A stretch of DNA of 64,000 nucleotides from Rhynchopus euleeides (taxonomy: Eukaryota > Euglenozoa > Diplonemea > Diplonemida > Diplonemidae), in NCBI GenBank assembly GCA_963210315.1, contig OY723306.1:1440787-1504786 (forward strand), read 5' to 3'. The notes beneath the pieces were generated by a model. It did not search any database, was not told the DNA's origin, and saw nothing but the letters and a program-made list of their open reading frames with translations. Position 1 is the first letter of the stretch. Each line of letters starts with the position of its first letter. Below are positions 42,599 to 53,079 of the stretch, piece after piece. A program made the translations under genes and the position numbers.

Positions 42599-45021
42599 GA
42601 AGGGGGGTGTGGGTGGGTTGGGGGTGTGTATCACATCAAGAGCTGGAGGCGTGCTCGGTGTGTTCAGTATACACAGCAAAGGAATTAGTCATGTGGGTGT
42701 GGAGTGACCCTCGGGAGGGCCCGTCAGGTGTCATGGGTCAAGCAGGGGGGAGGGGGGGTGTGGGGGAGATAGCCTCAGAATTTCGCTCGGGGATGTGTGT
42801 GTGTTGTGTGTGCCGACCTGCGCTACACAGAGGGGAAAAAACCCCCCCCCAGCTGGGTATGGTGGCCAGCACTGGCCGTGCGTGCAGCACCTTCTCAAGA
42901 ATTGGAACAAGAAAACCCCCTGTGTGGTATAGGGCCTTGCAATGGGTCCTCCGGTTGGGTTCGCGGGGGGGGGGGGGGGGACGGGGGCCGGTCCGCTGGG
43001 TGAGGGATGTTGATCAGGCTTGCAGGGCTGGGGGGGGTGGGAGTGAGGGGGGAGGGGTTGAATCTACGGGAGACTGCGCAGCATGCATGGGCCGGTTTTG
43101 AATCAGTAACATGTGCCGCTTATCTCCAGTGTTGCAGTTTCCGGGCACAACGCTCGTTTCAATGAAGCGGTTCTCGCGCGGGGGGGAGAGGATGACTGAA
43201 GTTGGCAGGGCTAGCATCGCACCCTGCCATCTGCCTCCGGGTAGCCGCACACAAGCCCTGCACACCGCCCCTCTGTGCAGGCCTGCGTGACCCGCACCGG
43301 AGGGGGAGGGGGTGCCCGTCTGGTTTTGGAGCGCCCCGGAATCTGCCTTTCTTTTCAGTTTCACAGAACAACAAAACCCCCCCTTGCCCACGGTGGAAAA
43401 GCAAAAAAATGATATTCTGGGCAGCGCAATGCCTCTCCCCTTCCCCCCTCTCCCTCCACCCCCCCTTCCTTTGACCTCTACTCTACTCTACTCTCTTCTC
43501 TCTCTCTCTCGGGGTCTGGAGAAAAAAATCCCCTGCCTAACCGCTGCGCCATTTTGTCGCCGTCTTTCATGTGATGCATGCAAAGGCATTCGTCCCGCAA
43601 GATCCGCAGTTACTGCCCTTCACAACCCCCATCCCCCCACCCACCCCACCCCACCCCTCATGGTGAGATCCCCGCTCTTTCGGGCTCCTCATCCGTCTTA
43701 TCATGTGCATGCAAGGGCCGCCAGACTCCCCCGCTCCCCCCCCCCCCCCCCGCAAGGCCAGCACACTGCCAATGGAGGCCCCGTCTCCAAAATGGTTGCA
43801 TCCGAGATCCCTCGGTGTATCACCTGCAATGTGTGTGTCCCCCCGAGTGCATTTCCCGCGTGTCTGTGCGTGTTTTTTTTTGGCCTGGCACGGTGACCTA
43901 CTCAGGGTTTTGACCAGGCCTATCCTGATCAGAAAGGGCCTGGTCAGTGTGACCTGGGGTCATCCACCAGGGGGGGGGGTATAGGGAAAAATGGGCTGCA
44001 ACCCCCCCTTGTCAAAACCCTGACGAGTCCACCGTGGCACCTCCTTGTTGCGACAGAGGTCTGGTGGCAACCCCCCCCCCCCCCCCCACACCTGCTCTCT
44101 CCTCACGCATCGCTTTTCTTGCTTGCCAGTCCCCCAGTCACCCGTTGCCTCCGTGAATGCCCTATGCCACACGGACCATTCGCGCCCCCCCCCCCCCCCA
44201 GGAATGCGGAGTCGTTCAGAGAGAGGCAAAAACAATCAACCACAATGAACTTCTGCTTCTGGCTGCCATTTGAATCAAGGATTCAAAGAACTGCACTTCG
44301 CCCTCCACCTCCCCCTGCACCCCCCTAATCACTCCACTCTCCCAGAGAGCTTCACAAGCCTGAAGTCTGTTGTATTTTCTTTGACTCCGAAGGCTTGAAA
44401 GCAGAGGAAGGTGGGAGGGGGGGGGGGAGTGGTGGAGCAGGGGCGTGTGTGGAGGGTGCTTCGCTCTGAGATACTGCCGTGCGTGCGCCCCTTGGGGGCA
44501 CAGTTTTTTTTCTGTTGGACACAAAAAAAATGCAGCAGCACGAAAGCCTGCAGAGCACGAAAGCCCCTCTCTTCTCTTTCCCTCCCCCCCCCCCTCCTCC
44601 TCCTGAAGAATAACGAACACGTAGAACAAAAAAAGATGTCCTGTTTGGCCCGTTTCCCCCACCTCCCTCCCGCCCTCAGATCCCCCTTTGCCCCCCCCCC
44701 CCCCTGAGGCGCTCTATCATCAGACTCCGCTCTCTGAGGAGAGGTTACACCGGTTCCCCCGCACGCCACCACCACCCACCACAGGGTCCGGGGGAAGGAC
44801 ACCACCGGGAGGGTCCCCCACCCCCCCACCCCCACCCAGCGAACCGGATCCCCCCCCCCCCCGCTCCCTTCGCCTTGGGGGATTTTTTCTAACGGGGTGC
44901 AGGTGTGCGCCCCTCCCCGGGTGTTCTCGCGATCGACGAATACCCGCTGGTTCTTCTCTCCCCTTTCTGATTTGCAGACACAAAGTTTCTCCCCTTCCCC
45001 GCCCCCTCTCTCCTTCCCAGG
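42599..45021. other. intergenic spacer, no supported gene
   Basis: C/G runs and short frames only. An inverted-repeat element is at about 43887-44040. A strong polypyrimidine-AG (TCTCCTTCCCAG) ends one base before the next ATG. Confidence 0.5.
43887..44040. mobile_element. small inverted-repeat element (MITE-like)
   Basis: Left end GGCACGGTGACC...CTCAGGGTTTTGAC pairs with right end GTCAAAACCCTGACGAGTCC...CACC over about 30 bp with a few mismatches. The centre has AGGCC/GGCCT repeats and a G-run. No coding capacity; no clear target duplication. Confidence 0.55.
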
Positions 45022-48000
45022 ATGTCGCTCACCACGCCGAGCGAAGGCGTGAGGGAGGGGGTGCCCCCACCAGGGCTTGCCGAGGATGCGTATGTTTCTG
45101 CGCAGCTCACCGCGAAGGCGACTCTGGATGTGAAGGCGAAGAACGACCGGCTCGACCGCAGGATGCATAAGGTTGAGAACATCATACGGAACGACCGCCG
45201 CCGCGGGAAGGGCCTCTCCAAGGAGATCCCGCACCTCCTCCAGGAGGTCGGGGAGCTCAAAGCCCAGGGCGAAGCGGCTCTCCTTGCCCTCAGCAGGCAG
45301 CGCCAGGCACAGACAGACGCTTTGGTCAGCCGAGCCGCGTCCCCACCGCGTGTCCCTCCGGAGAACAGCTTAATAGCCTACCCTGGGAGGCTTGTTGAGG
45401 CGGAGCTGTATCCAACCCCGCTCACTCTGGAGGAGGCGAAGCGGGTCTGCCTGGCCGAGCCGGCTTACGTTGGGTTCACCCTCAGCAGGCCTGACGCGGA
45501 GGTTGCGGCGACACAGCCTGTCGGGGTCTCCTTCGCGACATCATGGGTTATCCAAACAGATCCGATGCACCTCTCCTACGGGAGGGGGACTGTCCCCTGC
45601 GGTTGCGGCGAGACCTACTGTGCACCGGGCGCACGCCTCTGGAGCTGCTGTGGAAACCGCTTAGAGTATGGCGAATGCCTCTCCTCTGCTCACGGAGCAC
45701 ACTGGGGGCAGTTTAAATACCACTCGGTGACGGGGGCTGGCTGTGGAGGTGCCGCGCTGCAGCGCAGCGGTGGCGGCGATGCTGCCGCCTCCTCTACCGC
45801 GAGGTCAGACATGCCCCTGCTGGCCGCTCCTGCTAGCTCTCACGCTTCCCACCTCCTCCGGGGTGGCTCTGCCTCGGGAACGGCACCCGCAGGCCCAAGC
45901 ACCGCCTGGGAGGAGGAGGATGAGGAGGGGGGTGAGGAAGAGGAGGTGGTGTCGGGCGCCCCCCCTTCGCCGGATGCGATTCTGGCGTCTGTTGCGGATC
46001 CCGCGGTGTCGCTGATGTCGGAGGAGATCGACAGGGCGATGGAGGGGCACGCATCCCAAATCCAGCCCAACGTGGAGTACATCCTTCCGGAGATCGAGCC
46101 GGCCGTGGCGCTCCCACAGCTGAACGAATCGGAGCAGATTGTGTCGCAGCTGACATACTCTCCGAAATCCCCAGGGTCCCCTCCTCCGAGAGGTGGCGGA
46201 GGAGGCCCCGATCTGGACATATCCATCTCATTTAACAACGTCGACAGGGAATGGAGTGAGAATATATCCCGGATCAAATCCGAGCTGGGCCCCGGGGAGA
46301 AGCCTGTCAGGGTCGAGTCAGCCGAGGCGGGGTACTACACCCCGTCCTCACCGAGGAGCCCTGTGGGGGTGCGGCGGGGTCCGAGCGGTGGGAGCCAGCG
46401 TTTCTCCGCAGCGATTCCACCCCCGCACAGCGTGTCAGTCGCTCTGATCCAACCCGAGGAGACCCGGGAACCACCCCCAAGCGTTCCGGCGGAGGCGTAT
46501 GACCTGACCAGCGCGGCGCGGGATGCGTCACCTCGGCGGGGGAGCTCTTCTTGGCAGCTGCAGCAGCCCCCTCCATCTCCAGCTCACCGTGACCCCGTTT
46601 CCGCCTCGGGGAGGGGTGTGGTGTCGGGAGGTGGTGGTGGTGGTGGTGGGGCAGCCGTGCCGTCGTCGTCTGGGCGGAATCATGCAATCCCCCCTCCGCC
46701 CGACGCCAGGATGACCTGGCGTGGAGGGAGCCGTGGAGCGGAGGGGCATTGGAAGGCGCGTGCCAAGCGGGGTGCCGGGCAGACCCCTCTCACAATCGAG
46801 GATGATGTCAACGCCATTCTCTGGAGGGAGCTTCAGAGGGCCGGGGTTGACACGACAGGGCTTGCTGTGGAGCTCGCGGAGAAGATGGGTGCCGCATCCG
46901 TCTCCCCGAGGCACCACCAGCCATCCTCCCCGAGGAGGTGGGAGGGGGAGGTGGCAGCCGCGGCTGCGGCTGCGGCTGCTCCACCGCTTCAAACCCTCCC
47001 TCCATCACACCACCCCCGCGACGACCGCGTCTTCCGTGATGCTGGGGAGAGCGGCGGTGGCATCGGTGGTGGAGGTGGAGGTGGAGGGGGAGCCCCCAAC
47101 CCATCCCACCAGAGGGAAATCTCATACACCTCTACCTCGCCCCCGCCGACCCCTCCGAAGACGGGGGTGTCGAAGCGGGGTGGGGGAGGAGGTGGGGTTG
47201 CGCTGTCCCGCCCCATCGCCCTGACAGTGAATGCGTCGGACCCACCGCACCTCCGCCGTGCAAGCCATGAGAAGCTCGCAGGGGACCCTGCGGAGGCGGC
47301 GAGGTTTGCCGACCGCCTGTCGGAGGCGATGGCCCTCCCCCCGGGGTCGATCCGCTGGGTGACCCGGCAGCCCCTCCGCATCGCCTTCGCCTCCACCACC
47401 GAGCAGGCCGCAGAGATGCTCGCCCAGGGCTTCGCCTCCCTCGGGCAGCAGCAGGGGGGCGTCACCCCCGGCGGCCCCCTCTCCCCCTACGGCACAATCC
47501 TCGCCCTGCCGGACCACAGCACGGCGGGGGGTCCCGGCTCCTCCCCCTCCGGCAGCCCGCAGCGCCGCCGCCCCCGCGCCTCCGTCCCCCCCGCTCCCCG
47601 CGGGGGGTACGAATCCAGACCCTTCGCCGACTTCTCCGCCGCAGGGAGGGTCGACCCCCACCGCGCCGCCGCCGCCGCCGCCGCCACCCCCGGCGGCGCC
47701 GGGGGGGCGGCTTCGCCGCCCCCCCGGCCCCGCCTCTCCCGGAGGGGAGGGGGTGGGGGAGGAGGCCCCGCGAGCATGCCGTATGCCGATGCCTCGGCAG
47801 CGGCGGCTTCGCCGCCGCTCCCACCCCCGGTGAGGGTGGGGCAGGGGGTGCCTCCTCCGGTGAGGGTTGGGTCTGACTCCGCGGCTTCGCAGCGCAGCGG
47901 TGTTGGCGGGGGTGGGGTGCCGTCGGAGCGTGGCGGCGGGGGTGAGCAGCGGCCGGAGCTGGCGACGCTGCCGCAGGGGGAGGCGGCTGTTGCGGCGGTG

Positions 48001-48609
48001 GCGGCGGCGACGTCGCAGATCTCGCAGCAGCAGCCGAGGGATAGCGGGTCCACCGCAGCACCCATCAGGCGTGGCCCCTCCGGCAGCGCGCCCCCATCGG
48101 CGCAGCCACCTTCTTGGGTGAGCAGTCGCAGCGCTGGTGGTGGTGGCGGTGACAGCGGGAGCAGCATTGCCGGAGCCTCCCCCTCGCTGTCGCAGCCCCA
48201 GGCGCGCAGCAGCGCGCAGCCCAGCGGCGGGCCGAGGAGCAGCAGGGTGACGGGTGGTGGAGGTGGAGGTGACGACGCCAGCATGCCCCACGCCTCCTCT
48301 GCTGCAGCGTCTCCAGCTTCAAGGTATAGCAGCCGCGCGAAGCCCTCTGGTGTGTCGGGTGTGTCGGCAGGTGGTGGTGGTGGTGGCGGGTCCCTCCCGT
48401 TCTTCTCCCGAGCAGGCAGCAGTATCCAAGGAGGTGATGGTGGGGACGCGCAGCCGCTGCCGTCGATGGTGTCTGGGGGTGGAGGAGGAGGAGGAGGAGG
48501 TGGCAGCTTTCCCCGTGTGGAGTACGCATCGTCGCAGGGGACTGATGTTGCGGGTAGGGCGTATGGCATGCCCAGCAGTGCGGCGGCGAGCAATCTCAGC
48601 AGGCAGTGA
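45022..48609 (+). CDS. large Gly/Ser/Pro-rich protein with N-terminal coiled coil and Cys/His cluster, unknown function
   Basis: 1195 residues in one uninterrupted exon. It stays open through many G- and C-rich runs, which supports real coding. Residues 25-100 form a predicted coiled coil (KNDRLDRRMHKVENIIRNDR). A compact domain at about 165-235 has C193, C195, C200, C209, C210, C219, H224 and H227 around LWSCCG, reminiscent of CHORD-like zinc sites but not matching one I can name. An acidic run near 295-310 follows, then long low-complexity Gly/Ser/Pro tracts, with a folded-looking patch at about 745-800 (FADRLSEAMALPPGSIRWVT). No signal peptide or transmembrane segment. A polypyrimidine-AG abuts the ATG. 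Scaffold or cytoskeletal role is only a guess. Confidence 0.8.
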   Translation: MSLTTPSEGVREGVPPPGLAEDAYVSAQLTAKATLDVKAKNDRLDRRMHKVENIIRNDRRRGKGLSKEIPHLLQEVGELKAQGEAALLALSRQRQAQTDALVSRAASPPRVPPENSLIAYPGRLVEAELYPTPLTLEEAKRVCLAEPAYVGFTLSRPDAEVAATQPVGVSFATSWVIQTDPMHLSYGRGTVPCGCGETYCAPGARLWSCCGNRLEYGECLSSAHGAHWGQFKYHSVTGAGCGGAALQRSGGGDAAASSTARSDMPLLAAPASSHASHLLRGGSASGTAPAGPSTAWEEEDEEGGEEEEVVSGAPPSPDAILASVADPAVSLMSEEIDRAMEGHASQIQPNVEYILPEIEPAVALPQLNESEQIVSQLTYSPKSPGSPPPRGGGGGPDLDISISFNNVDREWSENISRIKSELGPGEKPVRVESAEAGYYTPSSPRSPVGVRRGPSGGSQRFSAAIPPPHSVSVALIQPEETREPPPSVPAEAYDLTSAARDASPRRGSSSWQLQQPPPSPAHRDPVSASGRGVVSGGGGGGGGAAVPSSSGRNHAIPPPPDARMTWRGGSRGAEGHWKARAKRGAGQTPLTIEDDVNAILWRELQRAGVDTTGLAVELAEKMGAASVSPRHHQPSSPRRWEGEVAAAAAAAAAPPLQTLPPSHHPRDDRVFRDAGESGGGIGGGGGGGGGAPNPSHQREISYTSTSPPPTPPKTGVSKRGGGGGGVALSRPIALTVNASDPPHLRRASHEKLAGDPAEAARFADRLSEAMALPPGSIRWVTRQPLRIAFASTTEQAAEMLAQGFASLGQQQGGVTPGGPLSPYGTILALPDHSTAGGPGSSPSGSPQRRRPRASVPPAPRGGYESRPFADFSAAGRVDPHRAAAAAAATPGGAGGAASPPPRPRLSRRGGGGGGGPASMPYADASAAAASPPLPPPVRVGQGVPPPVRVGSDSAASQRSGVGGGGVPSERGGGGEQRPELATLPQGEAAVAAVAAATSQISQQQPRDSGSTAAPIRRGPSGSAPPSAQPPSWVSSRSAGGGGGDSGSSIAGASPSLSQPQARSSAQPSGGPRSSRVTGGGGGGDDASMPHASSAAASPASRYSSRAKPSGVSGVSAGGGGGGGSLPFFSRAGSSIQGGDGGDAQPLPSMVSGGGGGGGGGGSFPRVEYASSQGTDVAGRAYGMPSSAAASNLSRQ

Positions 48610-50281
48610 GGGGGGGGGGGAGGGGTGAGTTTTCGGGGGCGACCCTCCCCTCCCAGTGTGACGAAAGGTGTTGTGTTTTTTTTTCTGCCGATTATTCCCC
48701 CTTTTCGCCCCCGTTTACTACTCTTTTTTGCGTGATCTTTAGATAGAGAGAGAGTGCTGGTGTCCTCCATCCGGGAAGCTGTGCTCTGGATTTTTTTTAT
48801 ATTGCTTCAGGATGGCAGGCGTGTTGTCAAACCCTCAATAGAGTGGGAGGGGGTGGGGTGGGGGTGATGTTCGGATGGTTATTGTGCTCGCTGCATGATC
48901 ATCAATGATATGGGTATGGGGGTGTGGTGGTGTGGGATGCGTGACGAAAACGGGATGGATCGGAGAGGGGGGGGGGGGGCGGGGCGGGACAAAGCCCCCC
49001 GGTCCTTTCACCCCTCTCCAACCCGCTCAATTTCTTTTCGTTTCAAAATCCGCAACAGGTTCCTGTTTCGTTGTTTTTGCCTGTATTTTCAAACTGTTGA
49101 TTTGCTTTTGTGGAAGGTTTGCTGGTAGGGTGTTGATTTTGTGTTGCTTTGCTTTGTTCGCTTTTCGAGGAAGGGTTCACAGACATGAAAGAAAAGGGGG
49201 CGGGGTGGCAGATCGGATGAAATTCAATGAATTGTGAAATGTAACAAGTTTCAAACCCGATACCGAGTGCCAGCACTGCAATGGAAACATACGCGAGTCA
49301 ACAGAGGATGAGAGACGGAACTGTGAGGAAAGACGGCCCTCTCTCTCTCTGACGACAACCCCATAAGGAACAGGTTATGGGGAATCGGGCAACCGAAGAA
49401 TCCACACATTTTGAAGCAATGGGTGTCAAACTGTGTGAATTGTCCTCGTGTTGTGAGGTGAATGGATTTTCTATTGGTTGGCACACTTCGAGCGAGGACA
49501 CCCAATGCGTACTTTCAGACTCACGTGTTCTGGGGTACGCAACGGGCTTGTGCAACCAGCCACCTTTCACGGCCGCTCTTCTTGTCGAGAAGCAGTCACA
49601 ACGAACGGAGCGGGACGGGAGGGGGGGTGCGCGCGTCCAAGAAAATGTATCCCTTCACACTTTGTTGTCAGAAGGCAGTGCCGCCGAGCCGAGTTATCCG
49701 CGTGCCCGACCCGAACGGTTCGACTACACATCCATTCCGTTGTGTATCCCTCCCCAATATCCCCTCCCTGTTGGTTTTGTCTGTTCACATTTATGTTTAC
49801 TTTTGTACGCAACACGGCCCCTTTCACCCCGGAACGTTTGGGACGAAGCGTCGCGAAATCACGAAGTAACGAAGGGAAAGAATTGTACAACCCAAAGCTT
49901 GAGGACATGCACCTTCATGCCACTTCACACGGGGCCTCGCAGCCTTGATACAAAGTGTGCAGACTCAGTCCGAGCGCTTCTCAGGGACAGGGACAAGGAG
50001 AGAATCGTAATCGCCGAACTGGCAGCCCCATCAAACCTGAACAAGCGTAAAGTTCCGGAAGATTTACACCGAATGACCCCCCCTCCCACCCTCTCTCGAC
50101 GACTGCATCCCCTTCACCCTCCGCCGTGCACAGCAGGGTGGGTCGCATTGTTTCATCGCGTCTTGGTGTCTTTATGTTGTGTCTGGGCGGCCAACGGCCC
50201 CCTCCCACCCGCCCTCCTCCTCACCGCCTCTTGCATCGCAACCCTCCTGTGTCGTCATGTGCAGGTCAGGTAGTGCCCCCC
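48610..50281. other. intergenic spacer, no supported gene
   Basis: Includes a 298-codon frame at 49377-50273 whose translation lacks domains; I do not call it. A sequence at about 49844-49960 (CGAAGTAACGAAGG, CACCTTCATGCCA) distantly resembles 1660-1790, an old dispersed repeat. Confidence 0.5.
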
Positions 50282-50593
50282 ATGCCTCTGATAAAGATTC
50301 TCAGCACAGCGCCACTGCGGGCGCTGGACATGCCTCTGCTGCACAAGCGGGTTATGGAGATCTTCAAGACACCCGCGGCGGGCGTGCAGATCATCCAGGA
50401 TCCGACTGTGCAGCTCTACCCTGATGGCGTGTTTGTCGAAATGCGGGCAAAGAGCAAGCCGGAGCGTGACGCTGTGTGGATGAAGGCAGCCCTGACTGAT
50501 CTGACGCAGGCTATGAAGGAAGCTGGTGTGCCGGACAGCGTCCGGATCCGGTGCGAGACGTTCGACGACACGAAGCTGTTTAAAAATTTCTGA
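50282..50593 (+). CDS. small tautomerase/MIF-superfamily-like protein
   Basis: 103 residues. The start MPLIKI would expose Pro after Met removal, the catalytic base of the tautomerase superfamily. Then follow helix KRVMEIFKTPAAGVQIIQDP, strand VFVEMRAKSKPERD, helix ALTDLTQAMKEAGVPD and strand VRIRCETFDD: the beta-alpha-beta repeat expected of this fold. Shorter than MIF (about 115) and without its CxxC. Activity on any keto-enol substrate is inferred. An acceptor-like GTGCAG lies about 17 bases upstream of the ATG. A non-enzymatic relative is possible. Confidence 0.65.
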   Translation: MPLIKILSTAPLRALDMPLLHKRVMEIFKTPAAGVQIIQDPTVQLYPDGVFVEMRAKSKPERDAVWMKAALTDLTQAMKEAGVPDSVRIRCETFDDTKLFKNF

Positions 50594-50812
50594 AAAATGG
50601 AAAGGGGGGGGGAAGATGCGAGATCCGAGCAGCAAGGCTACCACCACCTCCACCACCACCACCATCTAAGTTTAAGTTAGGAATTTGCCGCGGAGAGAGA
50701 GGCAGATCACACTCACACAACACCACCTTCGGCAGGTTTTCACCGTGGGTGGTAGTTGCGTTCTTGTTTGGCCACCTCTCCCAATACCCCCTCTCTCCCA
50801 CTTCTCTGCCAG

Positions 50813-52281
50813 TTTAGTGAATCGGAGCATGAACAAATTCCCACCACCACCACCAGCCACTCCCACCTCGAGAGTGCGGGCCGCAGCGTGACAGGGTTCC
50901 TCCGGGAGGTGGATGTCGCAGGCCTGTCTGACGGATCGGGCCTGACCGCGCGGAACATATCTCAGGTTGTGGTGAACGCATGCGTCAGCTCCCACGGCGT
51001 AGCCTCCGCAGAGGTTCAGTCGCTCCACGCCGCGTCGTGGGGCGGCAGCAGCGCTTCGGGGGAGGGGGACGACCCCGACAGGTGGCTCGCCCTGTTCCGC
51101 TTCCTCTGCTGGGGGGGGGGCTAGGGTGGGGAGGCAGCGGGACTCTTTCCCATCAGCCAGGCCTTCACCTCTGTCGTGGTTGCAGGGGATGTGGTGTCGC
51201 GCGCCGCGCTGCTGACGCTGCTCCACCGCCGCGCCCCTCCCCTGCGCGGCTACTCCGATGCGGCGGCCCCGCTGTCCTTCCTCTTCCTGGCGCTGCGGGA
51301 GGCACATGCTGAGATGGCAGACCCGCTGGGGATGTTCCCGCCACACCCAACCTCTTCGACACGTCGCGCCTGCCGCAGCAGGGGGAAGCAGCAGCAGCAG
51401 CAGCAGGTCACAACACTCCGTATCCCCGCGCCTCTCAAAGCCTCCCTCCGGGCCCTCGAGGCGCTCATGTCGCACGCCGCGGCAGCCACAGCGCCGCAGC
51501 CCCCCACCACCAGGCACCACCGCAATGGACCCCCTCCACGAGTCCTGCCCGCAGGCGCACCGGAGGGCGGCAGCCGCGGCAGCGGTGGGTGGGGAGCATG
51601 CCCTGTCAGAACGAACTGTAGAGCTAACTGCAACTGGTTGCGGCGAATCGAACCCTACACATCCCCCCTCCCCCTTCCCCACCCGACCACAGTTGTTTGC
51701 ATGCTGCGCCTGATTGAGGAATCGCTGAGCCCTTTGTGGACTCGGTAGTGCAGTCGGTGGGGAGCCTCTGCGTCCGCCAGCCCTCCGTCGTGTCACCCGC
51801 CTCCGCCTCGGGTGCAGGCCTGGCAACGATCGCCAGCCTCAACACTGCGGTGCGGCACGGCAGCACCACTAATGAGGCAGAAGCCGCCGGGAGGCAACGC
51901 GAGCACCGGCAACGCCATGCTCAACAGAGCGAAGCTGGAGGTGTGCCGCATCGTCATGACACTCTTCGGAACGGGCAGCGGCTCCGCCACCGTCATGAGA
52001 GGGGGGGGTGGCCTCTTGCCACTCCTCTCTGGTGACAGGTGCGTCTGTGTGTGTCTCCGTTGCGCGGTCCACCGGCGCTGGGCTGGACCAGGCACCCCCA
52101 AAGAGCCCTGGTTTAGTGGAGAGCCTGCAGGCCGTCCTCCTCAGCGTTAGAGCACGACAGGGGGGTCGCACGAGCTGTTTGTGACTGCGTTGCGTCCTAC
52201 CTCCTCATCAGCTCCAGCAAGGGCAGCCGCTCTATCACCAACCTCCACACGCGGCAGGGCCTGGTGATTGCACCAAGAGGT
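50813..52281 (+). pseudogene. decayed multi-exon gene of unknown identity
   Basis: Several stretches translate as ordinary globular protein but cannot be joined in one frame. 50813-51111 (after acceptor CTCTGCCAG) reads FSESEHEQIP...GRSVTGFLREVDVAG...WLALFRFLCW, then a G-run and an in-frame TAG at 51122. 51155-51345 continues in that frame (SQAFTSVVVAGDVVSRAALL...). At 51345-51380 the better frame appears to shift (NLFDTSRLPQQGE). 51524-51640, 51710-51895 and 51884-52000 (NAMLNRAKLEVCRIVMTLFG) are each in different frames. 52175-52281 reads CDCVASYLLISSSKGSRS before a GTACGA donor. Some shifts may be unrecognised introns or homopolymer errors; the in-frame TAG and repeated frame changes favour a pseudogene. 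I do not recognise the family. Confidence 0.5.
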
Positions 52282-53017
52282 ACGAAAAATGTGCGCGTGG
52301 TGCACTGCTGCCGACGGGCTCGGTGCGTGCCGCCACATTCCCTCAATATTGTTGTTGCCGCCGTTTCTGTTCTGCCTTTGATTTGGCTTTTGCTCTGGCG
52401 TGCCTTCAGCGGCACCGATTCCAGTATTTCATTTCATTCACCCACCCTCCCTCTTTCCTGGTTTACAAAGCCAACCGTACAGCCCCAGGATTCAAACATC
52501 CCGGGTGCGTAACCGGCCTTAACCACTTCCTGCCTACATTATATCCCAATATCCGAAGGCGGTCCCAGTACACACCCGAACATCAGACAAGCGATCTTGC
52601 CTCTCTCCAAAGCTGGTCTGGATGTGGCGCATGTGTTGCGGATATGGCGCACTGTCCGACCGCATTTAGGGTCAGGCCGGTGGTTGCCATCAGAAGTTTT
52701 GCTCTTCACACCAACGAACCTTCGCGTGGGTGATGTACAGCAGCTCAGTACTCTTTCACACCGCCTTACTTGCCGGCTTGCTTGATTCCCGGCAGATCCC
52801 TCCCGAGCAGAGCACCTCCTCACCCATGATCTGTTGGAGGCAGCATCTGAGAAGAGAACAGGGCAAGCGTTGATGTCGTGCTCTGCTGCACCCTCCCCCA
52901 CCCTCTTCCTCAACCACACCCACACGGCCCGTGCATCACACACACCTCAGTCCTGCCCCTTCAGGGTTGTTGTTCTCCAGCTTGCCTTCAGGCTTCCCAC
53001 TTCGCACACACACAACA
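52282..53017. other. spacer between decayed gene and ankyrin array
   Basis: No convincing coding stretch. It ends in an acceptor-like CACACACAACAG at 53018. Confidence 0.4.
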
Positions 53018-53079
53018 GTGCGACGCCGTGAGTTGTTGCGGCTGAGAACGGAGAGGCTGAGGCATTGCGCATTCTCATC

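Noticed and set aside
47122-48770. Long - strand frames opposite the 45022 gene
   Set aside because: Mirror of Gly/Ser-rich codons giving Pro/Ala-rich text; no independent support.
49377-50273. 298-codon open frame on + strand before the tautomerase-like gene
   Set aside because: No protein-like pattern, contains an old dispersed repeat and runs through the next gene's acceptor region.
51640-51660. B-box-like GGTTCGATTC on the - strand suggesting a tRNA
   Set aside because: No A-box or cloverleaf can be drawn around it; it lies inside the decayed gene.
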